DNA of 64,000 nucleotides. Origin: Microthyrium microscopicum (lineage: Eukaryota > Ascomycota > Dothideomycetes > Microthyriales > Microthyriaceae). Position 1 is the first letter of the stretch; each line of letters begins with the position of its first letter. Below, one piece after another: positions 47,043 to 58,261 of this stretch. The notes below the pieces were generated by a model, which ran no database searches, was not told where the DNA came from, and saw nothing but the letters and a program-made list of their open reading frames with translations. A program made the position numbers and the translations under genes. The stretch is from assembly GCA_010405405.1 (NCBI GenBank), contig MU004232.1, forward strand, positions 2,127,481-2,191,480, given 5' to 3'.

Positions 47043-48329
47043 ATGGCTATAGCAAATCCAGATTCACCATGGACATATCTAGCCGTGAAGGAATATTTTG
47101 CGGAGAAGCTCTTCACCTCCAAGGATAGGAGAGAATACTCCCGCAAAGGCGGTCTCAACACGCCAGACCTTCAGCTAAGGCACTTAGTTGGTATCGAAGA
47201 GCATCCGATGCGGCGAAGATTCAAAGCCTTATTTCGACGACGACGAAGCTTTCGCGACTGGCAACTACACTTTCAGCGAAAGGCTGCCAGATCGAAGATA
47301 CCACAACATCTCTCACAAGCCACAAACGAGAACTTGAAACATGGGTTTATGAGCTTACCAGTCGAGGTGATGGACATGATTGAGCATCATTTATCCCTGA
47401 CCGACAAGATCTGTCTACGGCTGACCTGCCGTCAAATGTTCACGGGACTTCCATGGCCAAAAGGGCAGCCGTATAGGAAGAGGAGAGGCCGTATGGTGGC
47501 AACAACACAAACGTCAGCTGAGTACGATCCACATGTTCAGTCAATTCGAAGTGCTCTGGATCTGAACCGTTGGAAGAAACTCATTCAACTTGAGAAAGAA
47601 GGCAAGCTCGCTGTCAAAGTCGAGGGTAAAGCTTACAAGATGTTTTACTGTCAAATCTGTACAACTGCTCACATCGAGCCCTATTTTTGGCCTCATCGTT
47701 ATGCACGTGGCTTCACGCATCAGCCCCAGCCTGGAACCCGCGTGTGCGGAACTTACGATGCCATTTCCCCTGAGATCTTGGCCACAGTCCATCAGCTCCA
47801 AGGAGAAAAGGACGAGCGTTGTATACTGAAAGCCTTGTTCCACTTACCAAATCGAATGACAATACGTCGAAAAGTACGCCTAGGTTATTACCGAGGAGAG
47901 GAAGTTGTTTTGAGGAGCAACGATCCCATGAAAGACTTCATCCGCAACATTCCGTTATGTGTGCACGCATACGGGGACAATTCTCATGAATTTCACGCCC
48001 TCATGAAGCTAGCGAGTGACCGACCACGCGTAACAGGCTTTGTAGAACAAGGTACTCGCGAAAGCATTTCCTCGTGGAGGCGTGGACGCTTTGGACGGTA
48101 CACATTCGAGTCTGTTTGGCTTTGTAAACGGCCGCAGTGTCGATGCAAGATACGATTCGTGGCTGAGACAAACTGGGTGGCTGGCATACCACTGAAGAAT
48201 ATAAGCTTTATGCCAGTGTACATAGAGATGAGGAGGACGATTACGGTACCGCGGCATGTTAATTCTAGGGGATGGCGGCGGGAGGTTATGGCACAGCGAG
48301 AGAACTATGAGCAACATAAATGGTTGTAG
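47043..48329 (+). CDS. F-box domain protein
   Basis: This is a single exon of 428 residues. Residues about 102-134 form an F-box (FMSLPVEVMDMIEHHLSLTD, then KICLRLTCRQMF), the Skp1-binding motif of SCF ubiquitin ligases. The region before it is very basic (RRRFKALFRRRRSF, about 56-70). The C-terminal part holds Cys/His residues spaced FYCQICTTAHIEPYFWPHR and WLCKRPQCRCKIRF, which may bind metal, but no repeat-type substrate domain (LRR, WD40, Kelch) is visible. The substrate is unknown. Such proteins are numerous in filamentous fungi. Confidence 0.8.
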   Translation: MAIANPDSPWTYLAVKEYFAEKLFTSKDRREYSRKGGLNTPDLQLRHLVGIEEHPMRRRFKALFRRRRSFRDWQLHFQRKAARSKIPQHLSQATNENLKHGFMSLPVEVMDMIEHHLSLTDKICLRLTCRQMFTGLPWPKGQPYRKRRGRMVATTQTSAEYDPHVQSIRSALDLNRWKKLIQLEKEGKLAVKVEGKAYKMFYCQICTTAHIEPYFWPHRYARGFTHQPQPGTRVCGTYDAISPEILATVHQLQGEKDERCILKALFHLPNRMTIRRKVRLGYYRGEEVVLRSNDPMKDFIRNIPLCVHAYGDNSHEFHALMKLASDRPRVTGFVEQGTRESISSWRRGRFGRYTFESVWLCKRPQCRCKIRFVAETNWVAGIPLKNISFMPVYIEMRRTITVPRHVNSRGWRREVMAQRENYEQHKWL

Positions 48330-48629
48330 TGAAGCACACACAGCGGGTTCTCAAGTTGTGATATAAGAGCTTTAAACTCCCATCGAGTGACCTAAACTAT
48401 GAAATGCTATGGGATTCATCAGTTGCAAATCTGAACTGCCTTTTTCAAGGATGTAGTGTGGTACAATAGACATTGTAATGTGTGCGAATATGTCGAGCAA
48501 ACACTGGACTGGCCAGCAAGAATTATGATAGGAGTAAATAGTTTTGATCATATTCAAAGGCAAATTCTTGAGTATCAATTACATACAAAACAGCGCAAAG
48601 GTCGTGGCCACGTTCCAAGGTCACACAAC
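48330..48629. other. intergenic between convergent genes, nothing recognised
   Basis: This is 3' flanking sequence of the F-box gene and the HsbA-like gene. No feature is supported. Confidence 0.4.
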
Positions 48630-49250
48630 CTAATTCTTCCTGTACTCAGCGATCGCTTTATCAAACAATGCCTTGATTTGGGTCTTAGCGTTCTGTCCCA
48701 TGGCATAGTTTAGCCAGTTCTCCTGGTTGAGGATGGCATCCAAGAACAATGATGATTCCGATTGAGCCAAAGTAAGGCCGTCAATAACGGCATTCTTAGC
48801 ACCCAACACCTGGGCTGCTGGCTTTGCGGCAATCCAAGCGGTCATGGCAGTCGAGATTTGATTGGCCATTGGACCAAGTTGCATGGCAATTGTCATGGCT
48901 TGTCCTGCGTAGATGCCATTGTTGTTGGCGTTGATACTGGCAGCACCAGTCCGTAGCGCTTCAACGACATTGCGGTTCTCTCGGAGGGCGTCTTGGAGAA
49001 ATCGGGTGGCAGAGTCCCCGTCTGAGCCGGTACCCTTTGCCATAGCTTGGTTGAGTACTTTGACTGATGCGACTACTTTGTCGACACTTGACTGGACGAC
49101 ATCAACGCTTTGTTTGCCGAACCAAGAGGTAGGGAAGCCCCAGGCTTTGGTAGCTTCAGTAGATTGTGTAGCCTCAGTAGCAGCTTGTGCTGGTGCGGCG
49201 AGAGTAGTGCTAGCCAATAGGCCGAAGACTTGAACGATTGCGAGTTTCAT
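48630..49250 (-). CDS. secreted HsbA/cell-wall-mannoprotein-like protein
   Basis: This is a single exon of 206 residues with a clear signal peptide (MKLAIVQVFGLLASTTLAAPA). The mature part is cysteine-free, Ala-rich and all-helical in appearance (VDKVVASVKVLNQAM, GQAMTIAMQLGPMANQ). This fits the hydrophobic-surface-binding protein A and Mp1-type cell-wall protein family, which coats surfaces or binds lipids outside the cell. The assignment rests on composition and pattern, not a firm motif. A TATA box lies about 184 bp upstream on the minus strand. The alternative is an unrelated small secreted helical protein. Confidence 0.65.
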   Translation of the reverse strand: MKLAIVQVFGLLASTTLAAPAQAATEATQSTEATKAWGFPTSWFGKQSVDVVQSSVDKVVASVKVLNQAMAKGTGSDGDSATRFLQDALRENRNVVEALRTGAASINANNNGIYAGQAMTIAMQLGPMANQISTAMTAWIAAKPAAQVLGAKNAVIDGLTLAQSESSLFLDAILNQENWLNYAMGQNAKTQIKALFDKAIAEYRKN

Positions 49251-49433
49251 GTTGTGTGGTAAAGATTGTAGTTGTTAATGAGTGTAGATGATGAAAAGTG
49301 ATCTAAACACGGTTAGTGTTCAGCCTCGCCATTTGGAAGCCAATATAAACTTACATCACTGAGTCAAAGCGATTACTGTTGCTTGAGAATTAGATATAGT
49401 ATGATGTTTGCAAACCTAAAGAAGGACATCTCT

Positions 49434-49441
49434 CTTTTATA
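49434..49441 (-). promoter_or_regulatory. TATA box of the HsbA-like gene
   Basis: On the minus strand the sequence reads TATAAAAG, 184 bp before the start codon at 49250. Confidence 0.5.
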
Positions 49442-51086
49442 AACACTTGATAAGGGACATGCCCAATTGTACAGTCACACAACCACTTTCCTGCTCCTTC
49501 CAAAATTCGGAATTGAATTCCTTACTTGGACTTGGGTGAGCAACTTGTTACTGGTCAAGACGATAATTTTACGCCCGCAGTGTAGCTGAATGGTCTACAA
49601 ATAGTCCTCTAATGTCCGATCTTAGTTCGTCCCGATGGATTACCAGGGTGTAATGCCAGAGGCTCAGGGGCAGTATATTAAAGAATTGACCAGAAGACGT
49701 AGGTGACAGCGATTATCACCAGCTCTTGTCTTGACAGTCAACAGGCTATGTGCCTGTCGGCGGCGAAGCGACTGTTTTCTCCGTCGTCGTCAGGTCTGCA
49801 AGACTGTTGGCTGTGAAGAAGGCAACCACCTTCCTATGAAGGGAGGTCCTATGCCAGTTAATAAAAGATATTACAACAGCCACCCGAACGGTACGGCCCG
49901 CGCATTAGGCCCAAAATACGTGCTGAGGCTCGTATCTTATCAGGATTCCAGAAGGAGCAAGGGATTCTGTAGGAAGCTTGTTATTTAAGTGCTCAATCCG
50001 GGATGATTGTTTGCTCTAAAAGCAGGAATTTCCTCAGACCCCTACCGAAGTCATTCATTGCTCCATGTCCGACGCGAGAAGAAGAGTATGGAGGCGAACC
50101 TTTCGGAGATTAATTCAGGAATGCTGCCTCAATGCTATCTGACATCCAGGAGGAATTGCCTACCATGTTTACCTAGGTAGTTATCACATACTGTATCATC
50201 TTAAAATTCCCTGATAACTTCGTATTCATCGAAATGTAATCATGGTGATTCGGTGTTACTATCTCTTGTATGAAATTAGATCGTCTCATGACATCAAGTC
50301 TCTCAATAATCAACCGAGGAGGTCCCTATTTTTATTGCGTGGCGACTGGCACCGCCATCTATGCCAGCAATAATACACGTTGTCTTCCCTCGGCGAGCTC
50401 ACTTGTCACCTACTCGATCAGCATCGGACCTATCTTGAAGCGGTGGACGCGCATGTACCTTGACAACATCTTGCGTAAATATAGACTAGTTCCGATCGGG
50501 TCATTCGGAATACAAAGACTTTTGCACGAGCTATTAGTTTAAGAGCCGCAAAAGTTGAAATTCTGAGGGATCGCACAGATAGAGTGACAGTGGTGGCATT
50601 GAGGTTAGCAGGGCTAACCAGGTACGACCGAACGAACAATTTAAGAAGCGCCTCTGGTCGTAGTTTGTCTATTAGTTTATCGCTGGCAACTGGGTAATTT
50701 GAGCTTCAGAGTGAACTAGTAAGGAACCATGATCGACTTTGAGCCTGGTTCTTAAAATTATGCTCGTTCATATGAGGCCGTCATAATTCCGATCGTAATT
50801 ACAAATAGACAGCACTGACCTGTCGTTTGAAGATATCATAAATAGCTGTTGACGCATATGATTCAAAAAGCCCTTCTATATCAACTCTCCCTAGCAACTG
50901 CTGTATCCTATGCATATATTGGCTCCAATCGACTGCGGTTATCCCATTCTTCGAATCTTATTTTCTCATGGATCTCTAGCAAAAATAATAGTCATCCCTC
51001 ACAACATGCAAAGTAGAGCCTCGGAAAAACCATGTCCCTTCCATCGATGAGATTCAAGTTTGAGTCTTCCGTCCTGATATATTGCC
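49442..51086. other. gene-poor stretch, nothing recognised
   Basis: There are only short open stretches without domains. A tRNA-like D-arm string near 49579-49603 lacks a T arm and acceptor pairing. Confidence 0.5.
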
Positions 51087-51536
51087 TCATGTTGTCTTCG
51101 CTTTTCCTTGTTTCTTGAATCCCAATCCAGCAACGCATGCGATTCGAATTGCAAATGGCAGAACTGATGCGATTATGACGGCCCAATCATTTGGAGTCCA
51201 GAGAGATGTACTCCAGAACCTAGCAGGACCTCGATCTTCGTACAGACTCAACAGGTAGAATACATCAGAAAATAGACCCCCAACTTGAATCAGCCTCCAT
51301 AGATTGGGATCCTGGGTGTAATGCAGAACGATTGAATGCGATGCGAGTAGTAACCAAGCTCCAGTCTTTTGTGTATACAGTGGTTGAAGACCAGAGTGAT
51401 ATTTGATGTTTGGGGTTTCGGCTTCTGCCAGCGCATGTGCAAGAAAATAGGCCTGGAATGCACCGATAGAAGCTTGAATTGGTTCTATCCAGTTGAACAT
51501 GACCCGATAAGTCAATGGGATCTGGTTGGAGGCCAT
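51087..51536 (-). CDS. DUF7704-like fungal four-TM membrane protein
   Basis: This is a single exon of 149 residues. The start, IPLTYRVMFNWIEPIQASIGAFQAY, matches the pattern of small fungal membrane proteins of the DUF7704 type: a YR..F..IEP motif within the first helix, then three more hydrophobic segments, about 60-72, 82-96 and 115-136. The C-terminus is short and basic (KKQGKAKTT). Function is unknown for the family. No neighbour suggests a pathway. Confidence 0.75.
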   Translation of the reverse strand: MASNQIPLTYRVMFNWIEPIQASIGAFQAYFLAHALAEAETPNIKYHSGLQPLYTQKTGAWLLLASHSIVLHYTQDPNLWRLIQVGGLFSDVFYLLSLYEDRGPARFWSTSLWTPNDWAVIIASVLPFAIRIACVAGLGFKKQGKAKTT

Positions 51537-52146
51537 GTTGTGATAGGGCCCAGCTTTCTAGTGGCTATCCTATTCTTCAAGTCGCGTCTGATAGGAGGGT
51601 TGATGGGGGCCAAAAATTGCGATGATCGAGTGTCGAAGTAGGTTTTACCTGAGAACACCCAAGCGTCGAGGAGTTTGATGTTATTAGTAACAGGTAGTAA
51701 AGAGAGAGTAGCAGTAAAAAGGAGGAAGGAAGGAAAGGCACATGGTCCAAAACGTGTTGGACCCTTCCATGCTACCTAGGCTCGGGCCTTCCCTATACAA
51801 AAACGTGCAGTTCTTGCCCAATAATTCAGAAAAGTTATGTGTCTTGCTTGAACCAGTGAAAAATAGATAAAATCACGTTTCTCTATTTCAAGTCTAATTT
51901 AGAAAGGACAACTTCTACTTACAAAAAGAGTTATTGGAAGAGTTGTCTCCTGGCCCCAGGGTGGCGCACCAGCTTGATAAGCCACCTGCGCCACTGAGGT
52001 TTTGTCGCGCCTGCTTGCCTGTTTAGCATGTCCTTCAACCAAACTCTTAGATTTCTTGTCCTTTCAACTTCCATCAACGTTTCATCCCCACAACACATTT
52101 TCATCATTTATTCTGCTCTAACTGACAAATACATCATACATCAACT
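51537..52146. promoter_or_regulatory. divergent region between DUF7704-like gene and ESA1
   Basis: No gene is visible. The last 100 bp are TC/CA-rich leader-like sequence before the ESA1 start. Confidence 0.4.
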
Positions 52147-53837
52147 ATGGCAGGCGGCCATGATGCTACTGGAACCCCTCCTCCTGTGGAGAAAGGCTTC
52201 GCGACCATGGCCACTCTACGGTAGGCCTTATTTCTTTTACTTGAAAACACTTAGGCTAATTTTTCAAGCGTTGGAGTCAAAGCTATGGTGGAAAAAGATG
52301 GTGAAAAGCGGAAAGCAGAAATCCTCTCCATCCAACAACGCAAGGGAAAAACTACATTCTAGTAAGCTTGTTCCGGACATTCAATAAACAAGTATTAATT
52401 CGAATAGTGTGCATTATGAGGAATTCAACAAACGTTTAGATGGTAAGTCCTTATACGGTTCTGCTCATCAGCGTGAGCTGACTTCCACTAGAATGGATAG
52501 CAGCGGAGCGAATCGACCTTTCTCAGGAGGTCGAATGGCCTGCACCGGATAAGGCTGATAAGAAGAAGGCCGGAGCCCAGCAGACCAAGGCACAGCAAAG
52601 CAAAAAAGCGGAACCTCCCAATAAGAATCTCAAGCGTCAAAGATCAAAACTCGACCGAGAATTCTCAGGCACTCCGGAGTCCTCAGCTAGTAACATCAAC
52701 AAGCCTCCCAAGTCTTCCAAAGCTGGCGGGAAAGAGAACGATGAGCAAGCGACATCTGCAGTCGACACACCCAAGGGTGAAGATGACGACGACCTCGTCG
52801 ATGTTAACGCTGCTGCAGCTGCCGCTCAAGGCACAGTCGCTGAAAATTACTCCAGAGAAGAGGAGATCGAAAAACTTCGAACTTCAGGATCCATGACACA
52901 GAACCAAACTGAGATATCGCGAGTTCGCAATCTCGAGAAGATTCAAATGGGAAAAGCAGAGATTGAACCTTGGTACTTTTCGCCATATCCCCAAGAGTTT
53001 GGCGATGCCGATATGGTCTACATTTGTGAGTTCTGCCTCAGCTACTTTGGCGAGATGAAGCAATTCGAACGACATCGAGCAAAATGTACTCTCGCTCATC
53101 CACCTGGTAATGAGATATACCGCGATGATTTCCTGTCATTCTTTGAAATCGATGGCCGAAGACAACGAACATGGTGCCGAAATCTCTGTCTCCTTTCAAA
53201 GTTATTCTTGGATCACAAAACCCTCTACTACGACGTGGACCCATTTTTATTCTACTGTATGTGTACCCGAGACGAATACGGCTGCCATCTTGTAGGGTAT
53301 TTCTCCAAAGAAAAAGAGTCTGCAGAAGGCTACAACGTCGCTTGTATCTTAACACTACCGCAATATCAACGAAAAGGTTTTGGTAGACTACTCATCCAAT
53401 TTTCCTACGAGCTCTCACGACGAGAAAACAAGCTCGGTAGCCCAGAAAAGCCACTCTCCGATCTAGGTCTTCTCGGCTACCGCGCTTACTGGCAAGAGAC
53501 TATCGTTGAAATGCTCATGGATGGCCGAGCGGAAGGAAACATTGAGGATCTGGCGACCTCAGCTGCCATGACCACGAATGATGTTCTGCACACACTACAG
53601 AATCTGAACATGATACGTACATCGGTAAGTTCCTCTTATGCCCATATCGAAGGCGGAGATACTCATTCTTTTCAAAAGCGAAATCAACATGTCATTGTCC
53701 TCACCGATGCAGTTGTACAGCAGTACGAAAAATCAAAGGAGAAGGAGAAGTTGAAACCGAAACACAACATTGATGCTACGAATCTCGTTTGGAAACCTCC
53801 TGTTTTCACGGCGTCATCAAGAACGTGGAATTGGTAA
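52147..53837 (+). CDS. ESA1: MYST-family histone acetyltransferase, NuA4 catalytic subunit
   Basis: Five exons (52147-52220, 52269-52361, 52408-52442, 52492-53624, 53679-53837) give 497 residues. The first three exons are small. Residues about 20-75 form the Tudor-knot/chromo-barrel ([16 protein letters not shown]). An acidic, Lys-rich linker follows. The MYST domain has the C2HC zinc finger ([21 protein letters not shown], about 243-263), the catalytic Cys in [10 protein letters not shown], the acetyl-CoA loop [12 protein letters not shown] (about 355) and the catalytic Glu in [10 protein letters not shown]. Known role: acetylation of histones H4 and H2A in the nucleus, essential for transcription and DNA repair. 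The 54-bp last intron is a stopless multiple of three. Confidence 0.96.
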
Positions 53838-54228
53838 AGCAGGCTGCATGGGCCTGATGGTGCGGAGTATTAGATTTCCTTACTACATGATGATACCCCT
53901 TATTTTTCTCGAAGTCATTCTTTTACCGTTACAATCAAACAAGAGCTAATAAGCATACGCCACATGAGAGTACACTTTTGCCAGTATAGTATTCCATTCA
54001 AATTCGAATCCAATCTCATCAATATACAAATAATGCTACAGCGCCAACCATCTTCTCCGGGGTATCATCATATCATCGCGATCAATGCAACGACCAATAT
54101 AGCAGGCGAAAAATCCCATCCTCTACACTCCATACCATGCTGATGCCATCCTAACCTATCCCAGCCAACCCAACGCGCGATATCCAAAATCAAAATATCA
54201 TCATGTCGTAAAACCCTCTAAGCATCCA
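53838..54228. other. intergenic between convergent genes, nothing recognised
   Basis: This is the 3' flank of ESA1 and of the glucoamylase gene. Confidence 0.4.
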
Positions 54229-55848
54229 TTATGCTCTCTTCCTGGCCTCAATCGCCTGTAGGAACGCGCCATAGCTCCACGTCAAATGCGTCGCTCCACG
54301 CTCAAAGCCCGTCACACGATCAAATTGCTCCGACATACTCCCATCGCCCGACGTATGTGTTCTCACTACGGCCAGGAAAGAATCTCCGGCACTCTTAAGG
54401 CGCTGTAATGCTGCCTTGAACTCTTCGCTGTCTGCGCCATATTCCCTATCTGCCTGCACGTCCATCTTCGGTAGAAGTGCTTGCCAGAAAGCGACTCCAC
54501 GTAGTCCAAATTTCAGGCTGCGGGTCTGTTGAAGGTGCGTAGATGTGCGGAACAGGATCTCGGATACGGAAGACGTGCACAAGAACCACGGATTGCCGCC
54601 AGCAGGTGATGTCCCGTATCCATCGTAGATGTCCTCCGGATAGCGACCCACACCCGTACCAGCAAGTTTGTCAAAGTCGTCCGTGGAAGGAGGCGTAGGT
54701 ACTGCATTTACAGGAAAGCGATAGCGCTGATCTTTAACAAGCGCAAGCAGTGACGAGAGCACTTCATCACTATACGGCGGAAACGGACTAGCGCTAACAT
54801 CCTCCTCATTGCTGCCATGAATAGCGCCCAACAGAAGTCCGCAGTCCAGTCCAGACCTCGAAGAATCCAACGTCTCGACAAGATGTCCCTTCTCATTTGA
54901 CCAGAATGTCTGCGTGAGCTCGGAGAGCGCATCAGCTTGCGCATGATACCAGCGCGCCGCACCAGGATCGTTGAATGCAGATGCGAGATGTGCGCCTTCC
55001 CGGAGGGCGCGGAGTTGAACCATGGCGGTGAAGAAGTGGAGGCCTTGGACTTCTTCCCAGAGATCGAAACCGGGGGCGGACCAGTATTTGGCGACGTATT
55101 CGAGATCTGCTTTGACGACGCTGTGGGCGGGTAATGCGCCATCGTAGAGATCGGCGAAGGGGTTGTTGTCTGCGCCACTGGATGTCCAGAGTGCTGGGTG
55201 GGATGCGTTGTATGTTCTTAGATAGGCCATTAATGTGAGCGCTCGGAGAGCTGGCCCGTCACGTTGTGGTCGACCCCAGTTGCCGGTGAATGGTGTGCCA
55301 TCGACCATGAATTTTGGCTCGCCTAAACCAGAGAGGTCGGAGAAGTCACCGGATGGGTTTGGGGTTTGCTGGATTTTAGTGGAGAGTTTTGCGTATGATT
55401 CTAGAATTGGGACGATGGTTGATGTGGAGAGAACTGATGATGAGTTTTGCTGGTAAAAGTTTACAAGTGTTGATAGTGTGATTCCAGCATCTCGAATCCC
55501 TAATTTTCACTTCATCAGCACAACTATCGTGAGATTTTGAGATTTTGACATACATTGGGAATAATAGTCAGGGTGCGATTGTGACGGACTGGCGATTACT
55601 GTGCCAGGGGCAGCATTTTTGGTATTCTTGCCACCAGGGGCGACATTATCAAGCAGGTTGGCCAGAGACTGTTTCTCTTGACGTTCTATCCAGGCATCCA
55701 ACGACAATTGTGGTCCAAAATCCGCTGCTAATTCATGATATGCGCCGCTCAAGAGAATCTGAGCCGTTCGCTGAGGCACGGGTATGCTCCTTGCGAATGC
55801 ATAGAGAATGAAATACGCCACACAGACGAGTGGTATTATCGGAATCAT
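54229..55848 (-). CDS. GH15 glucoamylase without starch-binding domain
   Basis: Two exons (55848-55554 and 55499-54229) give 521 residues. The N-terminus is a signal peptide or anchor (MIPIIPLVCVAYFILYAFA). The GH15 catalytic domain covers nearly the whole protein: YSQWIRDAGITL (about 95, split by the intron), GNWGRPQRDGPALRA (about 170), LWEEVQGLHFFT with the catalytic acid Glu (about 245), RYPEDIYDGYG and SEQFDRVTGFERGATHLTWSY with the catalytic base Glu (about 488). Known reaction: release of glucose from the non-reducing ends of alpha-1,4-glucans. The usual C-terminal CBM20 is absent, so soluble or intracellular glucans may be preferred. Confidence 0.93.
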
Positions 55849-57136
55849 GGTGTTCTTTTCAGTATGCAGAATGCAAGCAGAAGTTGACGTTAATGCACAG
55901 ATCTAGAGATTACAGACTAGATTCTAATACGGGGCAAGTGCCCAAGAGTGTACGGGTTCAAGAAGAGAAAGAAGTGAATCAAAACAGCAACTAAAATTTT
56001 CAAAAGTAAAAATCTGAGACGACACCATCGTCATATAAGCTCTCCCACAAACACCAGGCGAACCCTGGCATCAGAAAAAGTCCAGTTGGCCATGTGGTCC
56101 CGTCAGAGCAACGATGACAGGCAAGGACACGATGGCATCATGCAATACTCGCGCGCCCGTCTCACATAGCGGCCTTCTTAGCAGTATTGGGCAGCAAAAG
56201 AGTGGGCAGCGGCAAACACCATCGGGGTCGTCTCCGAGGTAAAGAACAAGCGTGTCTAAGCCAGATTGGGCATCGCAAGCAGCAGCGCAGACGATCCGTT
56301 GGAGCAGAGAAAGCTAGTTATTGGATAGAAGATTAGTGGCAGATGTTTCGGAGTGAGAGGTTGTTGGAGCGCTGAAGGGCTTGTGGGCTTGTGACGTTGA
56401 CAGCATGGCGCGTGGACAAAAAGTTGGGGGCTCGCGTGACGGAATGATGGAACATATGCACGCATAAAAGTACCTGGATCTGGTATAAGGTATTTAGGAT
56501 GCTTGGATTGGATCCAGCAGTTTGGATTCGGTTCAGAGGCCTGGCGGATCGTATGGAGCCTCACCGACTTCGGATGACCGGAGAATTTCAATCGTTGCAA
56601 ATACGAGACTCTGTGCAATGCCATTCTAGGTACTCCGTATACGCAGTATGTTACACGGGAGAAAGGCGGTAATGTGAACTTCTCGATGTTATCTTGACCC
56701 TGGTTGTAGGATGCATTTTTGGTGATAAAGTTGGCAATTCGTTGGAGAAGAGATGCAAGAAAAACAGACGTCACTGGGTGATAAAGAGGGTCCGTGTTAT
56801 AATGCCCACTGGTTTTGGCGGGATCATGAATGCCTAGCGGACTGCACTTTAACGGAGTCTGTAGCCAATACTCCCGTTGACCATCGCACGATTTCGCGCA
56901 TAATCCTTCCACCAAAAAAACTCGACTCCTTCACATGTCAATCATTCTCGTCTTACTCCTGCATACCGGTACTACTTCTCATCAAGTACAACTCTTCCGA
57001 AATACCCCGGCTCTTTTCCCACCAGTCGTCTTGGGAACCATCAAGCATTATTCTCATGTTTGACTCGTGATGAGCACCAACAAGTCGCCATCTTTAAGAG
57101 CAGGGATAAGTTTTACCTGGGTATATTGGCCTGGAA
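55849..57136. other. intergenic, nothing recognised
   Basis: The minus strand carries a 219-codon open stretch at 56256-56915, but it begins with TTG, has no domain and overlaps the promoter area of the next gene. It is not called. Confidence 0.5.
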
Positions 57137-57910
57137 ATGGCCAATATTGATGAACAGATCGTGAGCAGAACCGCTCTATTCGGTTCGTCGCCCAGGGAAG
57201 GTAGTATTTCATTGTCAGATGCCCAGGAGACTTTGCGGCAGGCACTAGATGTGGAATTCGAGGTCAAGGCAACCACAGACACTGAGCTCATGCCTGGAAA
57301 TGGTTTTGAGAATGAGATATCTGATGACGCTGAAATTGAATTCCGCTTGTTTGCCCATGGACCATCAAAAATAGCCAAAATCCGCATTTCATCTCCAGAC
57401 GACGATGATAAACCACCTGGCTTTGTGATTCCTGACCGTCCACACGACTATTACTTCCAAGATGAACTCTCTGAAGGCCAAAAAGCGCAGTTAAGCGCAA
57501 TCACTTTGACTGGTGATCAAGTCAAGTGTCTCTCACAAACGACCTGGACTGGATGTGCACATCCATGGCGAGTAATGAAAATTACTCTAAACGGGAGTCG
57601 CCAGGGACAGCAGCTGCTAGACCATAGTGCGGTTTCCCCAAGTTTTGATGCTACCCAAAAGAAGGCTCGTCCCAACAAGAAGGTGCGAATTGCAAGACGA
57701 AAGGCGCTAGTGGTTAAACAGGAAATGGCCGAGAAGAAGAAGTTGCAAGAGAATGACAAAGAAGCTGCTTTGCGAGAGAAGAAGATCCGTCGCAATAGGG
57801 AGAAGAAGCTTAAGAGGAAGGCAAAGGATAAGGCTAAGAAATTGGCAGATGTGCCAGATGTGCCAGAAGTGCCAGAAGATTCTCGGTCTGCGAGCTCTGA
57901 TGATACTTGA
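57137..57910 (+). CDS. DUF2011-type fungal protein
   Basis: This is a single exon of 257 residues. The middle part has the pattern of the fungal DUF2011 family: DAEIEFRLFAHGPSKIAKI (about 64-82), then RPHDYYFQDELSEGQKAQ (about 100-117) and TGDQVKCLSQTTWTGCAHPWRVM. The last 80 residues are extremely Lys/Arg/Glu-rich (KKVRIARRKALVVKQEMAEKKK and following), forming a charged helix with nuclear-localisation-like clusters. The tail DVPDVPEVPEDSRSAS is acidic with a short VPD/VPE repeat. Function is unknown; a nuclear or nucleolar role is plausible. Confidence 0.8.
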   Translation: MANIDEQIVSRTALFGSSPREGSISLSDAQETLRQALDVEFEVKATTDTELMPGNGFENEISDDAEIEFRLFAHGPSKIAKIRISSPDDDDKPPGFVIPDRPHDYYFQDELSEGQKAQLSAITLTGDQVKCLSQTTWTGCAHPWRVMKITLNGSRQGQQLLDHSAVSPSFDATQKKARPNKKVRIARRKALVVKQEMAEKKKLQENDKEAALREKKIRRNREKKLKRKAKDKAKKLADVPDVPEVPEDSRSASSDDT

Positions 57911-58261
57911 AGCATACCAGATTCAATAACGACACCAAAGGGATATCTAGGTCCTCAAGAATCAAGCGGCTATCATTTCTATGTATTGTATGTGCTATCA
58001 GCAATCATGTTGTAATTTTGGAATGGTGCTGGCGGCCATCAACTACTCTTGACGCAGACTGTGGCCAGTGTTCTGGAAGTCGTGGTCAACTCGAAATTAT
58101 GTACATGCGTACTTGCCAAAGGAAATGATAAGCGGAAAGAACAGAAAACATCAACAACCTTCGATCTAAACATATCCAAAGCTTCTAGTGCCTTTACCAA
58201 ACAGCATCATCATTCTACATGCACCCATCGTTTACATCTCTACTTTCGCATACTTATCAAC
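57911..58261. promoter_or_regulatory. upstream region of the large right-edge gene
   Basis: The frame starting at 58262 stays open upstream to about 58049 but lacks an ATG, so this is taken as a leader. No TATA box is evident. Confidence 0.35.

Noticed and set aside
49579-49660. tRNA-like D-arm string (gtgtagctgaatgg)
   Set aside because: No T-arm sequence, acceptor pairing or T-run follows.
56256-56915. 219-codon open stretch on the minus strand
   Set aside because: It has a TTG start, no domain and no splice support.
58049-58261. In-frame upstream extension of the large right-edge gene
   Set aside because: The extension has no ATG, and the first ATG at 58262 has a good context.
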